DNA from: Lineus longissimus
Lineage: Eukaryota; Nemertea; Pilidiophora; Heteronemertea; Lineidae
Direction: 5' to 3'
Length of the DNA: 64,000 bases
NCBI RefSeq assembly: GCF_910592395.1
Contig: NC_088310.1
Span: forward strand, 27,299,491-27,363,490
The translations under genes and the position numbers were made by a program. The notes below the pieces were generated by a model that was not told the DNA's origin, did not search any database, and saw only the letters and a program-made list of their open reading frames with translations. Within the stretch, counting starts at the first letter, position 1, and each line of letters starts with the position of its first letter. Below are positions 1-12,778 of this stretch, in pieces.

Positions 1-2037
1 CTCTCATAAGGACACACAGGCAATGAGACATGGTTAGTCCTTACTAAAGTTGAGAAATGTTTGAGGCAGAAATCAGGCGTGTACTGGTTAGTTGACTAAT
101 ACTCTCATAAGGACACACAGGCAATGAGACATGGTTAGTCCTTACTAAAGTTGAGAAACGTTTGAGGCAGAAATCAGGCGTGTACTGGTTAGTTGACTAA
201 TACTCTCATAAGGACACACAGGCAATGAGACATGGTTAGTCCTTACTAAAGTTGAGAAACGTTTGAGGCAGAAATCAGGCGTGTACTGGTTAGTTGACTA
301 ATACTCTCATAAGGACACACAGGCAATGAGACATGGTTAGTCCTTACTAAAGTTGAGAAACGTTTGAGGCAGAAATCAGGCGTGTACTGGTTAGTTGACT
401 AATACTCTCATAAGGACACACAGGCAATGAGACATGGTTAGCCCTTACTAAAGTTGAGAAACGTTTGAGGCAGAAATCAGGCGTGTACTGGTTAGTTGAC
501 TAATACTCTCATAAGGACACACAGGCAATGAGACATGGTTAGCCCTTACTAAAGTTGAGAAACGTTTGAGGCAGAAATCAGGCGTGTACTGGTTAGTTGA
601 CTAATACTCTCATAAGGACACACAGGCAATGAGACATGGTTAGCCCTTACTAAAGTTGAGAAATGTTTGAGGCAGAAATCAGGCGTGTACTGGTTAGTTG
701 ACTAATACTCTCATAAGGACACACAGGCAATGAGACATGGTTAGTCCTTACTAAAGTTGAGAAATGTTTGAGGCAGAAATCAGGTGTGTACTGGTTAGTT
801 GACTAATACTCTCATAAGGACACACAGGCAATGAGACATGGTTAGTCCTTACTAAAGTTGAGAAACGTTTGAGGCAGAAATCAGGCGTGTACTGGTTAGT
901 TGACTAATACTCTCATAAGGACACACAGGCAATGAGACATGGTAAGTCCTTACTAAAGTTGAGAAATGTTTGAGGCAGAAATCAGGCGTGTACTGGTTAG
1001 TTGACTAATACTCTCATAAGGACACACAGGCAATGAGACATGGTTAGTCCTTACTAAAGTTGAGAAATGTTTGAGGCAGAAATCAGGCGTGTACTGGTTA
1101 GTTGACTAATACTCTCATAAGGACACACAGGCAATGAGACATGGTTAGCCCTTACTAAAGTTGAGAAATGTTTGAGACAGAAATCAGGCGTGTACTGGTT
1201 AGTTGACTAATACTCTCATAAGGACACACAGGCAATGAGACATGGTTAGTCCTTACTAAAGTTGAGAAACGTTTGAGGCAGAAATCAGGCGTGTACTGGT
1301 TAGTTGACTAATACTCTCATAAGGACACACAGGCAATGAGACATGGTTAGTCCTTACTAAAGTTGAGAAATGTTTGAGGCAGAAATCAGGTGTGTACTGG
1401 TTAGTTGACTAATACTCTCATAAGGACACACAGGCAATGAGACATGGTTAGTCCTTACTAAAGTTGAGAAACGTTTGAGGCAGAAATCAGGCGTGTACTG
1501 GTTAGTTGACTAATACTCTCATAAGGACACACAGGCAATGAGACATGGTTAGCCCTTACTAAAGTTGAGAAATGTTTGAGACAGAAATCAGGCGTGTACT
1601 GGTTAGTTGACTAATACTCTCATAAGGACACACAGGCAATGAGACATGGTTAGTCCTTACTAAAGTTGAGAAACGTTTGAGGCAGAAATCAGGCGTGTAC
1701 TGGTTAGTTGACTAATACTCTCATAAGGACACACAGGCAATGAGACATGGTTAGTCCTTACTAAAGTTGAGAAATGTTTGAGGCAGAAATCAGGTGTGTA
1801 CTGGTTAGTTGACTAATACTCTCATAAGGACACACAGGCAATGAGACATGGTTAGTCCTTACTAAAGTTGAGAAACGTTTGAGGCAGAAATCAGGCGTGT
1901 ACTGGTTAGTTGACTAATACTCTCATAAGGACACACAGGCAATGAGACATGGTTAGTCCTTACTAAAGTTGAGAAACGTTTGAGGCAGAAATCAGGTGTG
2001 TACTGGTTAGTTGACTAGTACTCTCATAAGGACACAC
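1..2037. repeat. 101-bp satellite array, about 20 copies
   Basis: Near-identical direct repeats of 101 bp (unit starts CTCTCATAAGGACACACAGG) run from the window edge to about 2037 and then decay into partial units to about 2110. Copies differ at a few fixed positions: AGTCC or AGCCC, AAACG or AAATG, GGCAG or GACAG, GCGTG or GTGTG. The units starting at 1112, 1213, 1314 and 1415 carry the same series of variants as those at 1516, 1617, 1718 and 1819, a 404-bp higher-order period. No coding signal. The array probably continues to the left. Confidence 0.97.
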
Positions 2038-4024
2038 GGGCAATGACACCTATGGTACTCTCGAAATACTCTCAAAAGGAGAAACGTGCAATGAGACATA
2101 TGGTAAATACTCTCATCATTCACATCAAAGAAAGAATAAAATGCTGCCTGCAGAAAAAAACACTGGATCGATGTGACGACAGTCGCCAACGCTTCATAAG
2201 ATAGGGCATTGGAGGGATGAAATGACTGTTCATATACACCTGTGTATATCATGGGCATTGCTATCATAATGAGGCACGTTTTAACATCAAGCTGTAAGGT
2301 CATCCCTTCTCAAGGGTTCACTTTTCACCAGTCATAAAGTGTGTTTCACAACTTACTTGCCAAGAAGAGATAAAAAAGTAATTTTCACAGGAGGCACCAT
2401 TGAGGAGTCATGCATGGAGCATGGTAAGAATATGAATTTTTCTTTGTGACAGCAAAAGATGACTGAATCATGACATTTGAAAAGACAACATCTATGATAT
2501 CAGATACAGACAAAGAATTTTTACCATTATATCAAAAGGCCAAGAAAGGACTTGAGAATCTGCTTTCAAATATCATCAACAAGGTTGATAACAATAGGTA
2601 ATACACTTCCTACGACATCAACGATTAGTATTGCCAAAACACAGTTTCATAACAATAGCAAGTACAAAAAGGATGCAGATAATCAAGAACTTTACAACTG
2701 GAAGTAATTTTTTTCATTATAATGAGTAAGCTTACAGCTTGTTTGAAAACAGTAATTGCCTGACATGGGAGAATATTCCAGTTGACGCTACAGGGAGGAA
2801 ATATGATCACTTCTCCACAAAACTCCTGAGTACCATGAGGTTTCGTATGACATCTCGAGCAGCTATGCTTACAGCAACTGGTCAAACATATTGACGGAAA
2901 CAATGGTATATCGCTGTATCCAGTAGGAATCCTATCGATCATCGACAAAGACGTTCTTAGAGAGCCTGGGGACAATGGCGAGATATCGGGTTGGTCGAGA
3001 GTCAACCCAAGCACTTAACTGATCCATATTGTAAGAATTTGTCGACTGATTCACCTTTACCCTTCAAAAGTCAACATGTCAAGGTCAAGGTCACGCTTTA
3101 TGGCTTCGATGAAAACAGACCGCCTCATTGGAACCTCAAGGATATCAAAAAATTGATCCACATTGAAATCATTCTTTGTCAATTGAGTAGTCAGTTTTGG
3201 TCTTCTGAATGAAAATCCTTTGTCATCACCAATCCTTCAAGGGCAGGGCCAGGTGTGGTAGTTTTTGACAGGTGTAAACTGGAAACTGGGTTTAAAGGGT
3301 CTGATACCCTGTCTGAGTTGTTGGCTTTGTTGCCTTGGATACCCAATACAGGATAACTTGAAATAGAGCCAGTGAGAACAATGCAATGGAGACAAAATGA
3401 GAACCTTCTGGCAGTAGGAACCTTGGACACAAAGCAATACACTATAATGAACGCTGAAATTCATATGGAAACAGCACCAACAATGAGGTACAAAGGTATC
3501 ATAACATTCGTTTGTCAGTTATAGAACTGCTTGTGAAGATAAGCACTTTTTTGGTAAAAAAGGTTCATCAACACTCTGCTGTCTCAAATAGCAAACAACT
3601 TTTCACTTTGCCTAGCATCTTATGATTCAAGTTTTCCTTAGATTTTTCATTTTTCCTTTATCATCTTTGTACTCTGTGTCATCCTTGCATGCTTTTTCAT
3701 AAATATTGGTCATATGATCCCAGCATGATGGAAGAGAAAGCCTGGATATCTCACACAGGCCTACACACTATCTTTATATTGTTCCCACGCATTGAGCAAA
3801 TATAACCTTTCCATAAGTATCTTTCTTTATCCTCTGGCTGTAGGTTTGGTTTATACAGTACACCTTTCAAATTCAGTGAAACTCGAAAGGTGTTGACTGT
3901 TGTCAGCATAAATTGATTTTGTTCTTCAAACCTCAGCAGGGTAACTGTAATTGGCAAAAGTTTTGCGAGCGTTTCATTTTCGTTGATTTCGTAATCAATG
4001 TCGAATTATGGCCAAAAAACGTAC
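2038..4024. other. Unassigned region 3' of the last recognised myosin exon
   Basis: Should contain or lead to the exons for the end of FERM F2 and lobe F3, but none could be identified. Several minus-strand open segments (2625-3014, 3191-3464, 3751-3957) have no FERM-like motifs and do not join in phase with the donor at 4025. No other feature seen. Confidence 0.4.
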
Positions 4025-4122
4025 CTGTCTTCTTTCCCTTCTTCATAGTTGCCGAGGACAACCTGAGCCTGAAGACCTGCCAACTGTACTGCTAGTTTTT
4101 CAGGCACTGCATATTCATCAAG
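4025..4122 (-). CDS. Myosin exon: FERM F2 lobe, second part
   Basis: 32 codons plus two bases: DEYAVPEKLAVQLAGLQAQ followed by VVLGNYEEGKED. The L-A-G-L-Q-A-Q-x-x-L-G-x-Y motif is one of the most conserved parts of FERM F2. Acceptor TTTTTCTTTCCAG, donor GAAGACAG|GTACGT. It ends in phase 2. I could not find a convincing next exon in the 4 kb that remain, so the end of F2 and lobe F3 are missing. Confidence 0.93.
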
Positions 4123-7100
4123 CTGGAAAGAAAAATAGAAACAACAGATCATTTGAAGTTTGTCGTCATAATCTTCCTTATCAAGTGGGACATTGCTGAA
4201 ACTTGATGCCGGTGTACACACGGGAGCCCCCATCTCAACATTTCAGGCAAGACCAGCTGTGTTATTTGAATGGAATGATCAATGAGAGGAGAATCCAGTG
4301 TAGATTCAGACAAGCAGCTCATCAAATAAGATAGATTTGTCAAACTGAGGTATCGGACTGGAGGCGACGAGGTCAAGTTACAGCTATTTCTCATGTCCAT
4401 TATTAGCGAGAACGTAGAAATACTAAAATTGCAAATATTGAATATTGGCATGTTCTTCAAAGAAGAGGACGACAATCATTATGATGAAGTAGGTACTCCT
4501 CTTATAATCACTAACACTGGAACCAATCGTCAGTTAATTTCAGAACCACAAAGTTTTCAACCAGCCTCAGTCAATCACACACAATATACACAAATTACGT
4601 TTTGCCTGAGTATTCCTAATAAAGCATAAATTCTACGCTCCAGGGAATTGAAATCCAGCTCTTTATGTTCCTCTTCCTCACCGTCAAGTGTTTGAGCTTC
4701 GAATAGGGCAAATTAGATATTTAGGACAGTTCACACATCGAAAAACCCCCGATGATATCCGATCGAATCCACAGTAAATTTTTCATCATACTGACAGGTC
4801 TGGTTACTCTAGAGTGGCAATGTTTTTCTCAATTTACTTGCGGCACAGACAAAAACAATTTACTGGTTGGCGTAGTCCTTTAATAACCAAATAATCACAT
4901 TGATAATTATACTGTGCAAGCTCCTGACACATGCAGCATTATATAGAAGCTCAAGTAACTCTTTCATGGAGTTATTGATCACAGCTAGCTGTCGGTCAAT
5001 ACTGCTAAACTGGAGAAAACAGGGGGCTGCTATAAATAGGTAGGCTCCAATACATTTGATAAATATATCTGGGGGCGGCATTAGATGCGGATGCACCAAA
5101 CGAATAGTTTCATGAATATATGGTCAGAAAGTTGTTTTGTTCTTGCTGCAGGGATCCTAATCACAACTATAGCGCACCAGTAACCTATTTCATTCACTAA
5201 GCAAGAGCCTAGTTTCAATATCTCATATAGGAAGCAAGCATTCCCTTTTTCAGATTTATTGCTTGTACATATTATCAACAATTTCATATTTTTTCTGCGA
5301 GGCTGCCGAAACGATGCTCATCGACCAATAAGCACTGAAATCAACAATGTATAGGAAACGTATGTGAACAAAAGAGTGGACTTCGAACTACAATCTCAAC
5401 TGTACAACACACATCAACCTTCCAAGCCCACCTCACCCACTGTATTGGAAACTGTCCATACTGTCAGTGCTTTATGTGTCTATCAAACGGAAAACATCAT
5501 TTGTCAATCGACAAGCTTGGCAAATTACACCAGGCTGAACCCTGCGACCCTTTGGCTTCACCCATAAACAGATCCCCCATCATCACATTATGAATCAGCT
5601 GTTTCTGATCGCGTTGACGGAGGATTAGGAGTCCAGAAGATGTGGTATGAATTGAGAGCTTTTGCTGTGCATAGTTCATGGTCATGATGGCTTGGATTCA
5701 CCAATATCAGAAGATAATGATTCAGAGGGTTCATCTACAGGTGGGGATTGATTTCTGGTTCATGTCATGTGTCCTTCAAAGATGATTTTGCAAATAGAGT
5801 ATAGAGACCATCAAGGTCACACTTTGGTTCATCCAATAGTGATTTTAGAGAAAGACTGTGATATGAGGACATTCAAGTCTTTTTGGTACTATTAGAAACC
5901 AAGGTAAAATGCGAGATGCCGGACAGGGCCTTTTCAATAGTGTGCCGGCAGATATCCACAAAAAGAATCTCAGCTAAATTGCTGCAAATCTCTTTCCACG
6001 ACATCTTTAAATCAATAAAAACAGCCAGCACTGTTTGAAAGCTTAGGGGTAAACCCCCACATAAACCCATCAAATAAGCGAAGGCATATTAACTGAAGAC
6101 ACACCATCAGATAACAAGACAGACTAATCTCAGATACTTTCGAAAATAGGATGGAAAACCGGAGACATTCTGGCAATGAACTTATATAATGAGTGTAGTC
6201 AAACACTTGAAACCAAGATTGATTTATTGACCGGGTTCTATCAGCCCTCGCCTCATCATCCCACCGCTCATATCGATTTGTGTCCATCACAAAATCTCAT
6301 ATCATCAGTATGCATGCATGATTATTGCCAATTGCCTCCAATCATGAACGGCTGGGCAGAGTCGTGCAAAAGTTGAGCATCACTTGAAAGGTCAGATTCA
6401 CAAATGGTAGTCTTAACCCATTGTCAGGAGGTTGCCTTTTGGGGTTCATTTCTCACCTAATATTTACCTTCGTCCATCACAATCATATCATCAGTTTGCA
6501 CACCATCTCACCCCCAACAACTCCAAACTCACCATTTATGCATTCATGATAATGCCAATTGCCTCAACACACGGTTTTACTCCCAACCTTTATCCAAATA
6601 ACTCAATTAATGAGAAAACCTCCAATTATTGTATTCATATGAACTGACATTAATTAGTGTATGCATGCTCAGATCGATAATAATCAATTTGATAATATCT
6701 TGGCCTTTGAGTTTCTGCTGAGGGAGTCTTATTGATCCTGCTACAGTGGCCTATATTAACATATTCAGGTAAATTGGTTGATAGAATAATGCAAGATTGC
6801 ACAGAAGCTACATATATTGCCAGCACAAGTCATCCATCAAACGCTCTTGTGTCCACCATATCAGTATATTTCGTAGAACGGTACCAGTGATAACAACTAA
6901 AAAAAGGCCCAGACAATGTATATCCAAGCAACGAAGGATACAGAAAAACAATGCCAGTCTCTTGTGGCTTCAACGTCATACAGTACCGAGACAACAAATA
7001 CACTAGAATAGAAACATCATCGATATTAGAGTTTGGAGTTTTCTGCTGAAATGAGAACAGTTGCCATGTAGAATAGCCCAGCCAGAAAAATGTGTTTGCA

Positions 7101-8715
7101 TTAGCCCCACACGTTTTTCAAGCAGATATTCTCAAAGAACAACGTTGAAGTACAATCTGCAGAGAGATTAGAGATGCCATGTAAACATAGTCATACCAAT
7201 ACGCCACTCAGACCACTTTGACAGGCCAAGCTGATTGGACACCTTTAGGGTACTTGGTAGAAAGCTGTACTCTGCGTCGAAAGCTGATATCCTCTTCATG
7301 TCATTGCCCTGCTCCAGTCTATGTCATCACCAACAAATATCTTCACGACTGCACTCATGACACTGTGCCACTTCATGTGAGGAAACTGATTTAGTTGTTC
7401 AAAGACTGGGATGAAATATTGGCACACTAAATCACACAGATACCAATTCCTTATATGCTGCAAGGTCCGAGACTGAGTAATGAATATAAAAATCCACACA
7501 GATACATCACAATACAAACAAACTCCTTCAATGATGAGAGTTGTTAGACCTGTCTGGGGTCTTGATTCAATACTACTAACCAATCTCACCTCAGACTGCT
7601 GGAATATTGAAATTTCAAGTCTACATACTAAAGTACCTAAAATGCTTATGATCAGTACTGAAGTCTTGTGTCAACATACCAAATACACCCAATATCAAAC
7701 TTCTCCTTACAAGAGCTAATGATTTATTTCCAACTCAAAGACTCTATAGCGCCCCCCATGCCCACAACAACACAGCAAGAAATGATTCTAAACTCGCAAG
7801 ATAATCAATGTTGTTGAAGTCTTGAAATTGAGCTGCCTACTCAGAGTGCCAGTACCATGAGAATTCTATTGATATCGCGAGATTTCTCGAAAAGTTCACC
7901 AGCAGAAAATTGGTAAAATTCTGCGATTTGCCGTGCGTTGAGATTTCTTGCTTTATCTGTTGGGTAATAAAGAGGTGGGGAGAATTTGACAAGATCAAAG
8001 AGATGGGACACATACCCAACCACGGTGGGAGAGAATATGAAACCGTAATGATGATTACCCCTCCTACACACTATCGTATTGCTATTATTGCTCTGAAAAA
8101 GCAACTAGTTTGATCTTTATTTTTTTTAAATAAGACAAACTCAGCGGATCAGACAATCACCTATTAAGTATCCCATTGAAACTATTTTGAGATAAGTTTG
8201 AATGTATGAAGTAAAATTATCTTAGTAACATTTCTCTGGTTGCTTTATAGGTTATTCTAAAATACCTTGGTACCGTAAAGTCAACTTTTAAATGGAAAAT
8301 GCATAAGCCTCGTTCTGAGAGTGGAGTGTTTTGGACACGCAACCAAGATGCTCTACCAAAGTTCCCTCTGGTTGCACTAAAATGTGGAACCATGCACACA
8401 GCTCACTTCAGAAGTTTGAGGCTCTCAAAACACTGCTTCAAACACAAATCAGCCAAGGAAGCATCAACCACCCTAAGTTTTTTAATGAGCACTACACATA
8501 TTTGCTGAGAAAAACGCTCCAAATAGCCCATTTGCGCGGATTTTAGCGTCACTTGAGCGAGCCGATCCGGACTTCCTATACGGGCTGCCGTAACATAATG
8601 TAAACAACGGCGCTACCGGCGCTCCGGGCAGGCGATGGATGGAATTTGCCAAATTCGCACATATTCAAGTTATTTCGTGGCCTATCTTTTTAAGTTTGAG
8701 GTATTTTAGAATAGA

Positions 8716-8881
8716 AATTGAACCCTCGGCTTCGGACCTTGGTTGAGTTACCAAGACACTCTCGGGTGGAGCTAAAATTTCGTCCAAACCCTCGCCTGTC
8801 GGCTCGGGTTTGGACTGTATTTTAGCTCCACCCTCGAGTGTCTTGGTAACTCAACCAAGGTCCTCCGCCTCGGGTTCAATT
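8716..8881. mobile_element. Inverted-repeat (foldback) element, about 166 bp
   Basis: Two arms of about 79 bp (8716-8794 and 8803-8881) are nearly perfect reverse complements around a loop of about 8 bp. The outer ends read AATTGAACCC and GGGTTCAATT. Weaker complementarity extends outward. The arms are GC-richer than the flanks. It has the form of a small MITE or foldback element; no target duplication is clear. Confidence 0.75.
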
Positions 8882-10396
8882 CCTTAATCCAAAACATCAA
8901 AGAAGAATTAGCCACATCACGGATAGACATACTGCAGACTACACAAAAGAGAACAGCAACATTGGACCACGCCTTTTCAATATCCATTTTTCTGGCACAA
9001 CCTGTATCATATGTTTGACAATTGATGTTTACATTACGTGTTTACTGATGCATAGAGTTTGTCAGGCATCTGCGTTATTGGAACAGCGCTGTAACAGAAG
9101 AATGCAATAGGATTTGTGAGGACCGATGAATACATATTGATGCAGAGTGGATAAGTGTCACTTAAGATCAGCCTGGCCATGGATGACAGTCGTCGTGGTG
9201 GCAGAAATCGTGGAAAAGCCTATTAATTTTTCACAGGATAGTTGTAGGATGGAATGGGATAGCTTTGAGCCATTGGCCGAGGTCAAGGTGAAAATTGCCA
9301 TGTTAGATGGAAAATTCAGACAAAAAAATCTGATATTTCTAAAATTCATCTCAAGAAACTTTTTCAAGTATTCCTGATTGGCCTTGAAGAACAAAAGATT
9401 CTTACTTATCCCTCAAAGCTAAATCATACCAGTTGAACGACTGACATGACTGTATAGTACCATCAAAGTGCTTTGTTTTCTCCAAGGCACAACTGAAAAT
9501 GTACCATGGAGTGTCCGACCATACTTCAGTAACTTCCACTAATCATATGTCAAAGATTTCTTACGAATGGCTCCAAGACATATCCAATATTTTTTTACGA
9601 ACAACCTTTTCAGTGAATACACCTTGCCATGGGTTTATTGTGAAACAGGTATTCCATGTAGGTGTGTTGGCGACTGAGAATGCATTATGATTAAAAATAT
9701 GAAAGGGCAAATGAAGCTTGGAATATCAAAGATGATAGCATATCACCATGTATGCATGACAACAATGTACATGACACATTCAGAAACCTGCTTATATGAT
9801 GCATCATGGCAGCAGGTAATAGAAGCGACTGACTAATTTTTCAACGAGAGTCATCACAATGATATCGTGTACAACATACAGCATTTTTTAGGAGGAATAA
9901 TTTTCATGAATCTTAATCCAAGGAGAAACTCGTCATGCTCATTCATTTAGGAATGGCAAAAACTGACTCCTGGGCCCTGTCAACATACCAATTTTTTACA
10001 CAGACAAAGCTACTTTTTTGTCGATCTTTTCTCACAAAGTAGATTTTATCAAATATCTGATGCCAACACTATATTTTCCTGGATGAAGTAATTGGCAAAT
10101 TCAGCAAATCTGAACAAATAGCAATGATCTCAAGAATCCGTGTCTCCACACTTGCACGAATTTGTTGGACAAATCAAATCACACCATTGGTAGGTTGGAG
10201 TAAATTAGATTGGCAGCTACTCATAACCTGCTCACAGTACTAGAAGCAAGGGTAAATAAGGCTAAATATTTATTTATCATCCACGGTAATGTAGAGCCCA
10301 AGGGGTGGCTGCTCAGAACATTTTAAGTGTAGGACAGCGAGATAGGTTCTCTAAAAATAGAACAGCCTGGTAGCATTGCAACGATATCATTGAGTT

Positions 10397-10422
10397 GGGG
10401 TGGGAGAGGGGGCGGGGAGGGG
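10397..10422 (+). other. G-rich tract with G-quadruplex potential
   Basis: Contains GGGG-T-GGG-AGA-GGGGG-C-GGGG-A-GGGG: five G-runs of three or more with loops of one to three bases, which fits the usual G-quadruplex pattern. It lies in the myosin intron on the strand opposite to the transcript. No other context. Confidence 0.5.
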
Positions 10423-10732
10423 CTTTTCAGAAGATAGAAATGAAATGCAGGTACGGTATAGAAAAGTAGACTCAAAACTAGAACTTCGTTTCTCTTAAGC
10501 AAACAAAACACAAGGGGATTCGAACAGGTAAGCCTGTACCCTGATTTTTGTATCTCTAACCAAAAAGAGCACAGGAGGATGTCTTTGAAGCAGACAGAAC
10601 TGCAATGAAATGGCCAGGGCCATTGTGCTCACCTCATGTGGAGGAAAGATGGATAAAGAGCATGGTCTTGTGTCATGTAGTGTTAGGTTTGATGTAGGTC
10701 CAAGCAATTACAATTTCCCCAAAATGGCCAAT

Positions 10733-11643
10733 TTACAGTACATTCGACCTCTGTGACCTTGAAAAGTAGGTCAAATCAAAGAAGACCCAGGTGACACATT
10801 GAATGGTTGTTAGAATTAGATGTACCTATGATATAAAATTGGTGCCAATCGGGCAAGTCATTACTAGGAATAATGGCATTTTGAAGAATTTAGGATTTGG
10901 CCCCCTCCCTGGAGGCCAAACGGCAAATCAGATCGCACCAAACTTCGGTACCTGAGATCACCTGACCAAGGGGTACATGTGTACTTAATTTGTGATCAAT
11001 AGTCATTGCAGTTAAGAAACGTGCCATAGTTACGGCCTGACGGCCAATTTACGCCATTTGACCTCTGTGACCTTGACAAGAAGGTCAAATTAAAAACCTG
11101 TGTGACATATACTGTATGGTGGTTAGATGTACCCATGATATCAAATTGGTGGCAATCGGGCAGGAAGTTAAGGAATAATCACATTTTTAAGGTTTTTGGA
11201 TTTTGCCCCCTGGTGGTCAAGTGGTGAATCATATTGGACCAAACTTCGGTCCCTGAGATCACCTGACTAAGGGGTAAATGTGTACCAAATTTGGTATCAA
11301 TAGTCATTGCAGTTTAGAAACGTGCCATCATTACATCCTAACGGCTAATTTACACCATTTGACCTCTGTGACCTTGAAAAGGAGGTCAAATCAAAATCCC
11401 GGAGGATATATGATGCACCTTTGCTAGAAGTACCTACCATATTTTTTTCAAAATTTCCCGACTACTATTAAGGGAGATATTGCATATTTTCACTTTTAAC
11501 GTTTGGCCCCCTGGTGGCCAAACCATGAAACGAATCGGACCGAAACTTGGTCTCCCAGGTGTCATTACATAAGGATACATGTGTACCAAGTTTCAACTCA
11601 ATAGCTTTAACAGTTACGAAACGTGCCCTGCTAACGGACGACG

Positions 11644-11684
<41 letters not shown>

Positions 11685-11764
11685 AGACGACGACGACGAC
11701 GACGACGGACGACGGACGCCACGGTATGGGATAAGCTCACCTCTGCTAAGAGGTGAGCTAAAAA
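10733..11764. mobile_element. Composite repeat: three ~300-bp units, (GAC)n tract and terminal hairpin
   Basis: Three diverged direct units begin at about 10746, 11060 and 11361 (spacing 314 and 301 bp), each opening with GACCTCTGTGACCTTGA and each later containing a CCCCCT..GG.GG..AA segment and an ACTTCGGT/ACTTGGT segment. The third runs into a (GAC)n microsatellite (about 11639-11717). The element ends in a perfect 11-bp stem with a 4-bp loop (AGCTCACCTCT-GCTA-AGAGGTGAGCT, 11734-11759) followed by AAAAA. A hairpin next to CTAA at a 3' end recalls Helitron-like elements, but no replication protein is present and the class is uncertain. Confidence 0.6.
11639..11717. repeat. (GAC)n trinucleotide microsatellite
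   Basis: About 26 units of GAC/ACG with one GAA interruption near 11684 and two GGAC steps at the ends. It gives long runs of arginine or aspartate codons in chance frames on both strands. It is internal to the composite repeat. Confidence 0.97.
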
Positions 11765-11826
11765 GGTTGGTCAGCTATCAGAACACACGACAGGGATAGG
11801 AACCAATCGACCTAAATATTGGTATC

Positions 11827-12050
11827 TACCAAACAGAACTACCAAACAGAACTACCAAACAGAAGTACCAAACAGAACTACCAAACAGAACTACCAAACA
11901 GAACTACCAAACAGAACTACCAAACAGAACTACCAAACAGAACTACCAAACAGAACTACCAAACAGAACTACCAAACAGAACTACCAAACAGAACTACCA
12001 AACTGAACTACCAAACAGAACTACCAAACAGAACTACCAGACAGAACAAC
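11827..12050. repeat. 13-bp tandem repeat, about 17 copies
   Basis: Unit ACCAAACAGAACT repeated nearly perfectly with a few substitutions (AGAAGT, AACTGAACT, ACCAGACAG). The 13-bp length shifts frame at each unit, and the frames stay open only because the unit has no stop in three phases. Not a gene. Confidence 0.96.
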
Positions 12051-12778
12051 TGGCTCGCCACTGGTTCAAGGTACAGCCAACCCTAAACCAGTTTGGTATC
12101 AGCATGCAACAAACAAATTGCTACAAAACAGGGCGCCATAAACAACTTTCCTTGGTTCTAATCGTAGCGAAAACGATGCGAGAAGAAGATGTCAGGAAAA
12201 CCTACCTTGATTTTGGTATCTCTAACCTACTCGTTACATTGTATATTCCATTAATTCGAACACGACGCACAGATTTGTCACAAACCATAGAAACGTGACA
12301 AGCCGACAATAATAGCATCCAATCATTCAGGTAACGAGGACATCTAACATCGGTCCACGACAAACCATAATGACACGGATGTAACGCCACAAACAGGATT
12401 ACGGTTGGTTCACCATGTGACAGACAGAGGCCATCAGATGATGTTGCCGCAGTGCCGAAGCTTCCCACATATGTAGTGTATGCTATTGATTCAAGCATCG
12501 CCAAGCTTTGACAAGCGATGATCCTGCCACGATGCGATGAAACTGTGAAAACACATTTTGTGATATAAGAGGTTTATTTGTAGTGTTTCATTTCGTAGCT
12601 TTATGTGGTCATTTGAACTCACATTGGGGGTGTATACAGGAGGGTGGAACAAAAAGTAAGAGTGCACCTGGCATTTGAGAAAGAGGAGTTAGGATAGCCT
12701 TCATCAAACCAAGCAGCCATGGCCAAGGATAGCAACAACTTCTTTTTCTTTATATCATCATTTTACTGTTCCCTTTAT

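Noticed and set aside
1-2037. CRISPR array
   Set aside because: The 101-bp units are contiguous with no unique spacers, and the genome is eukaryotic.
2631-2705. Alternative next myosin exon (KVLDYLHPFCTC), good acceptor and matching phase
   Set aside because: It hits a stop after about 24 codons with no proper donor, and the cysteine-rich peptide does not resemble F2 or F3.
3621-3735. Possible terminal myosin exon after 4025 (peptide around WDHMTNIYEKACKDD), in phase
   Set aside because: The acceptor has a poor pyrimidine tract, the peptide has no FERM features, and there is no donor or polyadenylation signal.
3751-3957. 68-codon minus-strand frame just 3' of the F2 exon (LLRFEEQNQFMLTTVN)
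   Set aside because: The phase from the donor at 4025 does not fit this frame, and no F3 motif is visible.
11468-12298. Arginine-rich and TKQNYQTELPNR-like frames
   Set aside because: Produced by the (GAC)n microsatellite and the 13-bp tandem repeat; no start context or splice support.
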